Source: Tannerella sp. (GTDB lineage Bacteria; Bacteroidota; Bacteroidia; Bacteroidales; Tannerellaceae). Taken from it: a stretch of DNA of 19,090 nt. The position numbers were made by a program, and so were the translations under genes. Shown one piece after another: positions 1 to 7,621 of the stretch. Numbering within the stretch: the first letter of the stretch is position 1; each line of letters opens with the position of its first letter. The stretch covers positions 1 to 19,090 of the forward strand of contig JAITMT010000113.1 in assembly GCA_031277235.1 (NCBI GenBank), written 5' to 3'. The notes below the pieces were generated by a model, which saw nothing but the letters and a program-made list of their open reading frames with translations, was not told where the DNA came from and searched no databases.

Positions 1-1213
1 CGCTTTTCCGGCAGTTGGCGAATTTCATGTTTTCGAGCAGGTCGGTCATGGCTTTGCGCACGATAGCCTGGTCGGGGCGTATTTTGCGAATTGCGGCAAA
101 CGAACTGCGGTCTTGCTTCGTGTATTCGATGATGGCGTCCCAGTTTTCGGGCTTGGGAATGTTCATCATACAGCGGTCGGAATCCATCTTTTTGTAGGGC
201 CAGTAGTGCCAGCCGATGTTATTGCTGTTCATCAGGCGCGTCCAGGCGGCGATCCATTCAAACGTGTTTTCGCCCGTTTCGCCCATGTAAAGCGGCAGGT
301 TTACGCTGTCCCGGAAATCTACAAAATCCTGAATATTAGATTGCAACGTGTCGCACCAATAGCGATGGCAGGTGTACATCAACTTATCGTCGTACCGGGA
401 ATCCTTGAAAATGCGGAAATTGCTGTTCCATTGTGCACCGCCAAGCAGTATAATATGGTTATTATCAACCGTTCTGATGGAATCAATGCAGCGGAAATAC
501 AGCGGTTCGAGGAGGTCGTTCAAATGAAATGCCGAATCGGGAAAGTAGGTTGCAATCGGCTCATTCAGAAGGTCGTAGCCAAGAATAACCGTATCGTTGG
601 CATAATGTTCGGCTACCTCTTTCCAGATGGAACAGAACAGTTGCTGACTGTCCCCGTCGGTCATCAGCCACGGGAAACCGTAACTGTCGTCAATATTGTC
701 GCCTGTTTGACCGCCGGGCGCGTCGTGCATGTCGAGAATGACGTACAGATTATGCTTGCGGCACCATTCCACCACGCTGTCAATGTATTGAAAACCGTCG
801 TGCGAAGCCGTTTTGCCCATGTAATCCTCGTCCGTAAACAGTTTATAATGAAAGGGTATGCGGATGGAATTCATGCCTGTCTGACGGATGTAGGCAATGT
901 CAGGCTCGGTGATGTAATTTTTCTTGAATTCGTTCCAGAAACGGCGTGTGAAATCCGGTCCGACCAATTCGCAAAACGCCTCATTGATAAGTCGGTAGGA
1001 ACTTGCTTCATTGCCGAAACGAAACATGTAGCCTTCGGGATTCAGCCAGTTTCCGAGGTTGATGCCCTGAATGAAAAACTTTTCGCCGTCGGGCGTTACG
1101 AGATCGGGACCGTTGACGCCGATAAAACGGTTGGCTACAGCCGTTTCCCTGGTTGTCGGTTGATTGCAGCCGACCCATAATAAAACAGGTAATAGTAAGA
1201 TTATCTTTTTCAT
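1..1213 (-). CDS. GH5 family glycoside hydrolase, lipoprotein (3' end outside window)
   Basis: Glycoside hydrolase family 5 enzyme, probably cleaving a beta-linked glucan. The window holds the first 404 residues; the gene continues past base 1. It starts at ATG 1213-1211 with a short lipoprotein signal (MKKIILLLPVLLWVGC) and Cys16. The residues after the Cys (NQPTT) are not acidic, so it lacks the usual surface-export signal and may face the periplasm. The catalytic domain begins with GINLGNWLNPEG, a form seen in exo-beta-glucanase-like GH5 proteins. The acid/base is Glu218 in LLNEP and the nucleophile is Glu312 in YMGETGEN. An HDAPGG loop follows the ILDM strand. It resembles the GH5 domain of the gene at 4041-6092 along its whole length, so the two are paralogues. 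It is the last visible PUL gene, separated from the GH3 gene by a 320-nt gap holding a structured repeat. No TAnnTTTG promoter was seen just upstream. The GH5 subfamily and exact substrate cannot be fixed by eye. Confidence 0.9.
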   Translation of the reverse strand, partial: MKKIILLLPVLLWVGCNQPTTRETAVANRFIGVNGPDLVTPDGEKFFIQGINLGNWLNPEGYMFRFGNEASSYRLINEAFCELVGPDFTRRFWNEFKKNYITEPDIAYIRQTGMNSIRIPFHYKLFTDEDYMGKTASHDGFQYIDSVVEWCRKHNLYVILDMHDAPGGQTGDNIDDSYGFPWLMTDGDSQQLFCSIWKEVAEHYANDTVILGYDLLNEPIATYFPDSAFHLNDLLEPLYFRCIDSIRTVDNNHIILLGGAQWNSNFRIFKDSRYDDKLMYTCHRYWCDTLQSNIQDFVDFRDSVNLPLYMGETGENTFEWIAAWTRLMNSNNIGWHYWPYKKMDSDRCMMNIPKPENWDAIIEYTKQDRSSFAAIRKIRPDQAIVRKAMTDLLENMKFANCRKS

Positions 1214-1276
1214 AAATGATAGAATTTAATATCGGTAAGTTTATATAGACATATATTTGGCGTTAACGGCAAATTT

Positions 1277-1480
1277 CCCTCCATTGAAGCAGGGTTGTCA
1301 AGTTTTAATATAAATTTGGTGTTATTATGGGTGCATTCCGTTAGGAATGTATCGCTCGGTAGAATGGTTATCCAACCACAGGATGCATTCCGTATGGAAT
1401 GCAACCGACAGCGGGAAACATTTTCTACCGAGCGGTATTCCCTAACGGGAATAAAACTTGACAGTTCTGCTCCGGGGAGC
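1277..1480. repeat. Structured intergenic repeat, family S, copy 1
   Basis: This element fills most of the gap between the GH3 and GH5 genes (1214-1533). Outer stem: TGTCAAGTTTTA at 1296-1307 pairs perfectly with 1452-1463. Hairpin P1: CATTCC/GGAATG at 1334-1349, loop GTTA. Long-range arms: CGCTCGGTAGAA at 1353-1364 pairs perfectly with TTCTACCGAGCG at 1423-1434. Between the arms lies hairpin P2, GCATTCCGTATGGAATGC at 1385-1402. Hairpin P3 is TATTCCC/GGGAATA at 1436-1453. A further small hairpin, GCTCCGGGGAGC, sits at 1469-1480. The core 1332-1453 aligns to the reverse complement of 14850-14970 at roughly 107 of 122 positions by hand count. Similarity continues outward on both sides, including GCAGGGyTGTyAAGTT on the left. 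Apart from this element I see nothing gene-like in the gap. Confidence 0.85.
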
Positions 1481-1533
1481 GAAATTATTTTATCTGATTT
1501 CATTATTGATATAACATCCTGATAATTATCCGT

Positions 1534-3921
1534 TTATTGCACGTTAAATGTTGTTTTTAAGGTAGCGTTGCTGTTGCCGCCGATCCAGAGGTTGAACGCT
1601 CCGGGTTCGGTTTTCTTTACGAAATCGCGTCCGAAGAAAGCGAGATTTTCGGCTTTCAGGTCGAAATCAACGGTTTTCGTTTCGCCCGCTTTCAGGAAAA
1701 CACGTTGAAAACCTTTCAATTCCCTGACCGGACGGGCGATGGAGCCGACAACGTCCTGCACGTACAACTGCACGACTTCCGTACCGTCGCGTCCGCTCGT
1801 GTTCCTGACGGAAACGGAGGCTGTCAGCGAGCCTGTTACGGACATTTCGGAAGCGGAGAGTTTCAGTCCCGAATACTCGAATGTACTGTAAGACAGTCCG
1901 TAACCGAACGGGAACAGCGGGTCTTTGCCCGAATCGAGATAGAACGACGTATTGCCGAGCGAAGTCTGTCCGGCTTCGAGCGGAATTTCGTCCAGTGTCA
2001 TTACCTTGTCGGGGGCCGGGCGCCCGGTACTGTTATGATTGTAGTACATGGGGATTTGCCCGGCTTCGCGAACGAAGGTAACAGGCAGTTTGCCGCTCGG
2101 ATTTTCCTTGCCGAAGAGCAAGTCTAAAATCGCCGGACCGCCCATTGTTCCGGGATGGAAATTGAAAAGGACGGCGTCGGCATACGGTAAATCGCGTTCA
2201 ATCGCGAGCGGCCTGCCAGACATAATAACCAAAACAACCGGTTTGCCGGTATTCTTTACTGCTTGCAACAATTCGGACTGGACGCCTATCAGATTGAGAT
2301 TGGACAGGGAATGCGCCTCGCCCGAAAGGATGGATTCTTCGCCCGCGAAAACGATGACCACATCGGCTTCTGAAGCGGCTTTGCGCGCGTTTGCAAAAGC
2401 GGTGGTGTCTTTGTCGCGGGAGAATTTCAACGCAGGTTCATAAACGTATTGAATATGCTTGTAATCAGATTTTAATGCGCCGACGGGCGTAACGGTATGC
2501 GTTTTGTCGCCGTCGAAGCACCACGTGCCCATCTGGTCGTGCGGCGCGTCTGCCATGGGACCGATGACGGCGATCTTCTGCGTTTCGGAAAGCGGCAATA
2601 TTCCGTTGTTTTTCAACAGGATAGCCGATTCGACAGCGGCTTTGCGGGCGGCTGCCAGGTGGTCTGTGGCATAGAAAACGGAAGCCTTGTCCGTCGCCAC
2701 ATACGGATTTTCAAACAGTCCCATCCGAAACTTGACCCGCAGGATGTTGCGGACGGCGTTATCAATCGCTTCCGGCGAAACTTTGCCTTCTTTTATCAGT
2801 TCCGGCAGATATTTGACATACGTCCCGCTGACCATCTCCATGTCCACGCCTTCGTTGGCGGAGATTTCGGCGACGTTTTTGTCGTTTTCGGCGAAGCCGT
2901 GCGCCATCATTTCGGTCATGGAAGCCCAGTCGGAGACGACGAAACCGTCGAAATTCCACTCGTCCCGAAGAATGTCCTTGAGGATGAATCCGTTACCCGA
3001 CGCAGGGACGCCGTCATTGTCGTTGAAGGAAGTCATCAACGTTGCGGCGCCTGCCTTGATCGCCTCGTGGAAGGGCGGGAGATAGACGTTGCGGAGTAGC
3101 CGTTCGGGGATATTCGTGCTGTTGTAGTCGCGTCCGCCTTCGGCTGCGCCATAGCCGATGAAATGCTTCACGCAAGCGGCTAAGGCGTTGGGATCTTGCA
3201 GATTGCCGTTGCCCTGAAAACCGCGTACCATGGCGGCGCCGAGCGTGCCGTCGAGGTACGGGTCTTCGCCAAGGCTTTCGGCAATACGCCCCCAGCGTGC
3301 ATCGCGAGAGATGTCAAGCATGGGGGCGAATGTCCAATTTACACCCGTGGAGCGCGCCTCGATGGCGGCGATACGTGCGCCCTGTTCCACCATCGCGGGG
3401 TCAAAAGAAGCCGCCTGACCAAGCGGTATGGGAAAAATAGTTTTGAAACCGTGAATCACGTCGCGCCCGATAATCAGCGGGATTCCCAGTCGGCTTTCCG
3501 CGATAGCCGTCCTTTGCAGGCGGTTGATCATTTCGGGGTCTATGATGTTCAGCAGGGAACCGATTCGACCGTCCCTGATGGGTTGCACGAAGTTGTCGTT
3601 CAGCATTTTGTCGGCTGCGGAGCGCATCAGCGCCACCTTTTCGTCTTTCGACATGTCGGTCGGTTGCTTTTGTCCCGCGCCTCCGGCAACGCCCATGCGG
3701 ACGAGGAACGTGTTCATGTCGTCTTCGCTGAATTGTGCGATTGCCTTGTCGTCCACGGTGAAGAAACTGAGTTGGTTCATTTGACCGATTTTTTCTTCCA
3801 GCGTCATTTTGGCGAGAAGGTCTTCGACGCGCTTCTCCACGCCGGTTTGTGCAAAGGCAGTAACGCCTGCCATGCAGAGGATTGCTGTTATCAGCAATGA
3901 TTTGGTGTTTACTTGTTTCAT
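1534..3921 (-). CDS. bglX: GH3 beta-glucosidase (BglX-like), periplasmic
   Basis: Family 3 glycoside hydrolase of 795 residues that releases glucose from the non-reducing end of beta-gluco-oligosaccharides, here presumably those imported by the SusCD pair. I place the start at ATG 3921-3919, which gives a clean signal peptide (MKQVNTKSLLITAILC..., cleavage after AFA, about residue 24). An in-frame ATG at 3966 would add 15 residues encoded partly by a C-rich repeat and is unlikely. The N-terminal TIM barrel contains KHFIGYG and ends at the nucleophile Asp331 in VVSDW. The second alpha/beta domain carries the likely acid/base Glu535 in LSGEAHS. A fibronectin III-like domain (GTEVVQLYVQD, then RELKGFQRV) closes the protein. 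Domain order and length match BglX-type enzymes, and no residue is visibly missing. It has no lipobox and no type IX tail, so it should be soluble in the periplasm. It lies downstream of the GH5-CBM6 gene, with a C-rich repeat between them. Confidence 0.95.
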   Translation of the reverse strand: MKQVNTKSLLITAILCMAGVTAFAQTGVEKRVEDLLAKMTLEEKIGQMNQLSFFTVDDKAIAQFSEDDMNTFLVRMGVAGGAGQKQPTDMSKDEKVALMRSAADKMLNDNFVQPIRDGRIGSLLNIIDPEMINRLQRTAIAESRLGIPLIIGRDVIHGFKTIFPIPLGQAASFDPAMVEQGARIAAIEARSTGVNWTFAPMLDISRDARWGRIAESLGEDPYLDGTLGAAMVRGFQGNGNLQDPNALAACVKHFIGYGAAEGGRDYNSTNIPERLLRNVYLPPFHEAIKAGAATLMTSFNDNDGVPASGNGFILKDILRDEWNFDGFVVSDWASMTEMMAHGFAENDKNVAEISANEGVDMEMVSGTYVKYLPELIKEGKVSPEAIDNAVRNILRVKFRMGLFENPYVATDKASVFYATDHLAAARKAAVESAILLKNNGILPLSETQKIAVIGPMADAPHDQMGTWCFDGDKTHTVTPVGALKSDYKHIQYVYEPALKFSRDKDTTAFANARKAASEADVVIVFAGEESILSGEAHSLSNLNLIGVQSELLQAVKNTGKPVVLVIMSGRPLAIERDLPYADAVLFNFHPGTMGGPAILDLLFGKENPSGKLPVTFVREAGQIPMYYNHNSTGRPAPDKVMTLDEIPLEAGQTSLGNTSFYLDSGKDPLFPFGYGLSYSTFEYSGLKLSASEMSVTGSLTASVSVRNTSGRDGTEVVQLYVQDVVGSIARPVRELKGFQRVFLKAGETKTVDFDLKAENLAFFGRDFVKKTEPGAFNLWIGGNSNATLKTTFNVQ

Positions 3922-3942
3922 GTCTATTTTGTTTAATTTTCT

Positions 3943-4039
3943 CACCTCTCCCCTGCCCCTCCCCACAAGGGAGGGGATGAGCCCGTCGCCGACCTTGCTA
4001 CTTATCCCCTCTCCTGTGGAGAGGGGCAGGGGAGAGGTG
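3943..4039. repeat. C-rich double-hairpin repeat, copy A
   Basis: A perfect 19-bp inverted repeat (CACCTCTCCCCTGCCCCTC at 3943-3961 with 4021-4039) encloses two smaller hairpins: CCCCTCCC/GGGAGGGG (3956-3976) and CCCCTCTCC/GGAGAGGGG with loop TGT (4006-4026). The outer and inner stems overlap, so alternative folds compete. It starts one base after the stop codon of the GH5-CBM6 gene, on the minus strand, and ends before the GH3 start. Copy B at 6149-6244 is the same length and orientation, with about 6 differences in 95 nt. It behaves like a REP/BIME-type 3'-UTR element. No T-tract follows, so I do not call it a terminator. Confidence 0.9.
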
Positions 4040-4040
4040 T

Positions 4041-6092
4041 CTATTCTACTATCATCTTCAACGTTTTTTCGTACATCACTTTTCCGGCTTTCTCCACTTG
4101 CATTTGATTCTGGTAAATGCCGGGAGACAGCCCTTGATTCACATATCTGAAAGTATGCTGTCCTGCAAGGACACGGTTTATTTTCATCCTTTCCACCAAT
4201 GCGCCCTGCATATTATAAATGTGGAAAGTTATGCAATCCGCTTCTTCCGGCAAGGAATACATGAAAGAGGCGTTTGCGGTTACGGGGTTCGGAGCAATGG
4301 ACTTGAAATCAAATTCCTCGCCTCCCACCGGCAATGTTCCGGTCGCTCCCGTGTATTCAAAATCAAGCAGGCTGTAGTTAAACCCGCCGTACACATATAC
4401 CTGAATAACATTTGTCCCCTGAGACATTTCGATTTCGCCCGGTTCAATCCATCGGTAAGCATTCCAGGCTCCGGTGTTTGGCAAGGCAAAAAAGGAGAAA
4501 ACCGGTATGTTGTTCAACTTGAGCGTCATATTGCCCGTACCGGGAACGGCATATTTCATTTTCACTTTATATTTTCCCGTTTTCAGGACGTTCACCGTAT
4601 AGTTGAGCCATTCTCCGGACGCAAGCCAGCCGAGATTGAAGCCGTTGCTTTCGGGGTCGGTGTTTGCTTCGCCGTCCATGGCGTCGTTGCGTCCGACCCA
4701 TCCTTCGTTGTAGGCGCCTGCGTTGGTTGATTCCCGCGATAGAAGTCCGGTTTCGTTATAGGCAAAACCGTTTCTTCCCAGATCGTATTCGATGGCGTTC
4801 AGCCGTCCGGGCAGTTCGTTGGCTCCGTAGGGTCTGGTGTCGTTGTTGAACGGTTGCTCCATCAAGGCGTGGACGACGTCTATATTAATTTTTGATTTTT
4901 CCAGTTTTACATTTTCAGCCAAGCCCATCAAAACGGTTTTCACCTTTTCGGCATTCAATCCCAGCGACGCGCTGTTGTCGGTCGAAGATTCCAGGAAACT
5001 TTGCAGGCTGTTCCAACCGTCGGGGCGGGGCACGCTGACGATTCCGGATATGTTGCCGAGTTTTTTATAAGCCCACCAAGCCCAGCCCACGTCGTTGGTT
5101 TCGAGCAATTCGACGGCGGCGGTGAACCACGTGTTGGAGTTTTCGCCGCTTTCGCCCATCCAGACAGGTGCCTGCTGCTGATTCCGCATATTCAACATGT
5201 ATTGAATGTCCGACTGGCGGTTGCCCGACCAATAGCGGTGGAAACTATATACGATATTGTCATCCCAGGGTGGCGTCAGACCGGCGTGGTCGTTCGCGTA
5301 GCCGTTTCCTTCGATGAAAAGAATGTGTTTTGTGTCCGTTTCGCGGATGGCGGCGGTGATTCGTTCATATAAACTGCGTATTTCGGGCGCCAGGTTTCGC
5401 GAAGGATAATACATGATTTCGTTGATCAAGTCGTAGCCGCCGATCCATTCCTCACCGGCATAGCGGCGGGCGATTTCCTTCCAGAGCGCAATCAGTTTGG
5501 TCTGGTACAGGGCGGCGGTGCCGCTGGCATTTCCGTCCCACAAGCCGGGAGAATACTGGTCGGATATGGCTTTGTCCGTGCTTTGACCGCCCGGTACGGC
5601 GTGCATGTCGAGAATCAGCCAGACTTCGTGCTTCCTGCACCACTCCAGCAGGTTGTCAATCATCCCGAATCCCTTTTCCCGGAATGTATTGTCCGCCGCG
5701 TCTTCTTCGATGAACAGATTGTAGTGCATCGGCAGTCGTATGGAGTTGAAACCGGCTTCCTTCAGCATCCGGACGTCGGCTTCGGTCATGTAGTTTTTGC
5801 GGTATTCATCCAGAAAGGCATTGACGTTGTCCCATCCGGTCAGTTGCGCCAGGGATTTCAGAATGGCTTGCTGCGTATCGCTCTTGTTGTTTTTGGGACT
5901 GTTGATGCCCCACATGTAAGGCTCAATCAGCATGTATTGCCCCAGCCCTATGCCGCGCAACAAGACCTCATTGCCGCTTCCGTCAACGATTTTCGTCCCT
6001 TCCGCCCGGAGAAAATAATCCTGTGCCGAAGCGTTGGGATTTATCCCCGGCAAAAAGCAGACAGACAGGAAGATGGCAAAAATATTTTTCAT
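4041..6092 (-). CDS. GH5-CBM6 enzyme with type IX secretion sorting domain
   Basis: Secreted modular glycosidase of 683 residues. The start at ATG 6092-6090 gives a signal peptide ending ASA (about residue 25). An in-frame ATG at 6173 lies in repeat DNA and is rejected. The GH5 domain (about residues 25-390) has LRGIGLGQYMLIEPYMWG, the acid/base Glu225 in DLINEI and the nucleophile Glu314 in WMGESGEN. The usual NEP is NEI here. A CBM6-like beta-sandwich follows (about 430-595): AIEYDLG, then NLGWLASGEWLNYTVNV, then NYSLLDFEY. The last 80 or so residues (from SIAPNPV, through IYNMQGALVERM and LSPGIYQ, to the end) match a type A type IX sorting domain, so the protein should cross the outer membrane by the Por pathway and be anchored or released outside. 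It is a paralogue of the GH5 at 1-1213, which lacks these extra modules. The gene is bracketed by direct C-rich repeats. Likely an endo- or exo-beta-glucanase; the exact specificity is not visible. Confidence 0.93.
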   Translation of the reverse strand: MKNIFAIFLSVCFLPGINPNASAQDYFLRAEGTKIVDGSGNEVLLRGIGLGQYMLIEPYMWGINSPKNNKSDTQQAILKSLAQLTGWDNVNAFLDEYRKNYMTEADVRMLKEAGFNSIRLPMHYNLFIEEDAADNTFREKGFGMIDNLLEWCRKHEVWLILDMHAVPGGQSTDKAISDQYSPGLWDGNASGTAALYQTKLIALWKEIARRYAGEEWIGGYDLINEIMYYPSRNLAPEIRSLYERITAAIRETDTKHILFIEGNGYANDHAGLTPPWDDNIVYSFHRYWSGNRQSDIQYMLNMRNQQQAPVWMGESGENSNTWFTAAVELLETNDVGWAWWAYKKLGNISGIVSVPRPDGWNSLQSFLESSTDNSASLGLNAEKVKTVLMGLAENVKLEKSKINIDVVHALMEQPFNNDTRPYGANELPGRLNAIEYDLGRNGFAYNETGLLSRESTNAGAYNEGWVGRNDAMDGEANTDPESNGFNLGWLASGEWLNYTVNVLKTGKYKVKMKYAVPGTGNMTLKLNNIPVFSFFALPNTGAWNAYRWIEPGEIEMSQGTNVIQVYVYGGFNYSLLDFEYTGATGTLPVGGEEFDFKSIAPNPVTANASFMYSLPEEADCITFHIYNMQGALVERMKINRVLAGQHTFRYVNQGLSPGIYQNQMQVEKAGKVMYEKTLKMIVE

Positions 6093-6108
6093 AGGTGTAA
6101 TTCTTTTT

Positions 6109-6145
6109 TTATTTGAAAATTTGAAGATTTGAGAATTTGAAGATT
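6109..6145. repeat. A/T-rich short tandem repeat (TTTGARRAT units)
   Basis: About four imperfect units of ATTTGAAAATTTGAAGATT type lie just upstream of the GH5-CBM6 start. The reverse complement of this tract closely resembles the tract before gpsA (17034-17066), which shares the run CAAATCTTCAAAT. Relative to the downstream gene, both tracts read (T)TCAAAT on the coding strand. Such tracts may be simple sequence expansions or unstructured leader RNA; no function is shown here. Confidence 0.6.
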
Positions 6146-6148
6146 CTG

Positions 6149-6244
6149 ACCTCTCCCCTACCCCTCCCCACAAGGGAGGGGATAAACCCGACGTCGCCCT
6201 TGCTACTTATCCCCTCTCCTGTGGAGAGGGGCAGGGGAGAGGTG
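6149..6244. repeat. C-rich double-hairpin repeat, copy B
   Basis: Direct copy of the element at 3943-4039, about 94% identical over 95 nt. The outer inverted repeat (6149-6166 with 6226-6243) has one mismatch. Inner hairpins CCCCTCCC/GGGAGGGG and CCCCTCTCC/GGAGAGGGG are retained. It lies about 10 nt after the GH16 stop codon and before the GH5-CBM6 start, so both copies occupy the same place relative to the gene upstream. The variable bases fall in the spacer between the two hairpins, while the paired segments are conserved. Confidence 0.9.
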
Positions 6245-6254
6245 AAAAGATCTT

Positions 6255-7613
6255 TCACTTCTGATAAACCCTCACATAATCAATCTCATAAGTAGCAGGT
6301 AGAACGCTTTCGTCCACACCTTGTGCGCCACCCCAGTCTCCGCCCCATGCGAGGTTGAGTTTCAGATAGAACGGCACGTTGAAGGGCCAGGTATCATTGT
6401 TTCCCTTTTTGTCGTTTTCAAAGGTGAAATAACGCACGCCGTCCACCAGCCCGTAGATGTAATCTTCCGTCCATTCGACCGCATAGATGTGAAAATCCGT
6501 CTGCGCCGTGGCGACAAACCGGGACGCGCCTTTCTGCGTACCCTTGGAATGGTTGTATGCCTGGCAGTGAATTGTGCTCGACACCCGGTTCGGGTCGTAG
6601 CCGACTTCTTCCATGATGTCTATTTCGCCGTCGCCGGGCCAGTTCTGAAAGTTTTTCGGAAGCATCCAGAAGGCGGGCCACGTGCCTCTGCCGCTTGGCA
6701 GTTTCATGCGCGCTTCAAAGTAGCCGTAAGTCCAACTTTCGTCCGTATTCATGCGGATGGACAATACTTCCGAGCCGACTTTTTTGGCGATGATTTTGAG
6801 AACGCCGTCGGAAATCAAGGCGCAGGTGTCCTGTCCCCTTGCTCCGGCGATGTAGTTTTCGAGTTCATTGTTGCCCCAGCCGTGATTGCCGGTTTCGTAC
6901 CACCATTTCTGCATGTCGGGCATGCGGGAGGAACTTTCAAATTCGTCCTGCCAGACGATGCTGTACCCGTCGGGGACATAGTTGGGCAGTTCGGTGAAAT
7001 CCTGACTGACCGTACATTTCCGGGTAACCGCGCCCGCCGTAAAAGTCAATTCCGCCGTGCGAACGGCTCCGGTATAGTTGCCGGCAGCCGAGACGGAAAT
7101 GCTTCTGTTTCCCGCGGCGCCCGATTGGGGAGAGAAAGTAAGCCACGTTGCACCGGTGGAAACCGCCCACTCCATGTTGGACGCTACCGTTACGTTTTGG
7201 GAACCTCCATCTGCCCGGATGGTAATATCTTCAGAGCCGAGCGACAGCGTGATTTCTCCGTCCTGGCTGACCGTGCATTTCTTGCTGACCGAACCGGCGG
7301 TAAAAGTCAGTTCAGCCGAACGGTCGGCGCCGGTATAATTGGCTGCAACCGTTATCGAAACCGAGACATTGCCCGCTCCGCCCGATTTTGCCGAAGTACT
7401 CAACCATTCCGCACCGGACGAAACTTCCCAACTTGTACCGGATATGACCGTTATGCTAAGGGAACCTCCGCTCAACGGAGAAGCCAATTCACCCGGGTTG
7501 ACCGACAGATAGACCTCTGTTGGCAGCGGGGGTGGCTCCGGTGACGGGTCATCGGAACCGCACCCGACCAACAGCATAAACAATATCAAAATATGAGAAA
7601 AACTACTTTTCAT
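6255..7613 (-). CDS. BACON-BACON-GH16 endo-beta-glucanase, surface lipoprotein
   Basis: Lipoprotein of 452 residues. The signal MKSSFSHILILFMLLVGC places the lipidated Cys at 18, and the following GSDD looks like a Bacteroidota surface-export signal. A proline-rich linker (PSPEPPPLP) leads into two BACON-type immunoglobulin-like domains (about 34-118 and 121-205). Their ends are nearly identical (TAELTFTAGAVTRKCTVSQD and SAELTFTAGSVSKKCTVSQD), pointing to recent duplication. The GH16 domain (about 212-452) carries GEIDIMEEVG, with nucleophile Glu330, Asp332 and acid/base Glu335. The ExDxxE spacing is that of laminarinase-like enzymes with a beta-bulge. Other landmarks are WQDEF, WTYGYFEARMKLP and the terminal YEIDYVRVYQK. 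The family cleaves internal beta-1,3 or mixed beta-1,3/1,4 linkages, which fits initial depolymerisation at the cell surface before SusCD uptake. It follows the binding-protein gene after a 59-nt gap containing a terminator-like hairpin. Confidence 0.95.
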   Translation of the reverse strand: MKSSFSHILILFMLLVGCGSDDPSPEPPPLPTEVYLSVNPGELASPLSGGSLSITVISGTSWEVSSGAEWLSTSAKSGGAGNVSVSITVAANYTGADRSAELTFTAGSVSKKCTVSQDGEITLSLGSEDITIRADGGSQNVTVASNMEWAVSTGATWLTFSPQSGAAGNRSISVSAAGNYTGAVRTAELTFTAGAVTRKCTVSQDFTELPNYVPDGYSIVWQDEFESSSRMPDMQKWWYETGNHGWGNNELENYIAGARGQDTCALISDGVLKIIAKKVGSEVLSIRMNTDESWTYGYFEARMKLPSGRGTWPAFWMLPKNFQNWPGDGEIDIMEEVGYDPNRVSSTIHCQAYNHSKGTQKGASRFVATAQTDFHIYAVEWTEDYIYGLVDGVRYFTFENDKKGNNDTWPFNVPFYLKLNLAWGGDWGGAQGVDESVLPATYEIDYVRVYQK

Positions 7614-7621
7614 GTTTATTT

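Noticed and set aside
113..1180. Long plus-strand open frame of 355 codons
   Set aside because: It is exactly antisense to the GH5 lipoprotein gene, whose minus-strand frame has clear catalytic motifs; the plus-strand protein shows no recognisable domain.
1334..1453. Palindromes considered as binding sites for a dimeric repressor of the PUL
   Set aside because: The same set occurs far from PUL promoters, and in copy 3 with different sequence, so structure rather than a protein site explains them better.
1210..1522. Short overlapping frames in the GH3-GH5 gap
   Set aside because: They read through the palindromes of repeat copy 1; the peptides are products of the hairpin sequence.
3922..3966. 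N-terminal extension of the GH3 protein from ATG 3966
   Set aside because: It would place a charged stretch before the signal peptide and is partly encoded by the C-rich repeat; ATG 3921 is better.
3943..4039. C-rich repeat considered as an intrinsic terminator
   Set aside because: Strong stem, but no T-run on either side and an expressed gene expected directly downstream.
6093..6173. N-terminal extension of the GH5-CBM6 protein from ATG 6173
   Set aside because: The extra 27 residues come from the C-rich and A/T repeats and would bury the signal peptide.
6321..7544. Plus-strand open frame of 407 codons opposite the GH16 gene
   Set aside because: Antisense to a gene with intact catalytic residues and BACON domains; arginine-rich low-complexity translation.
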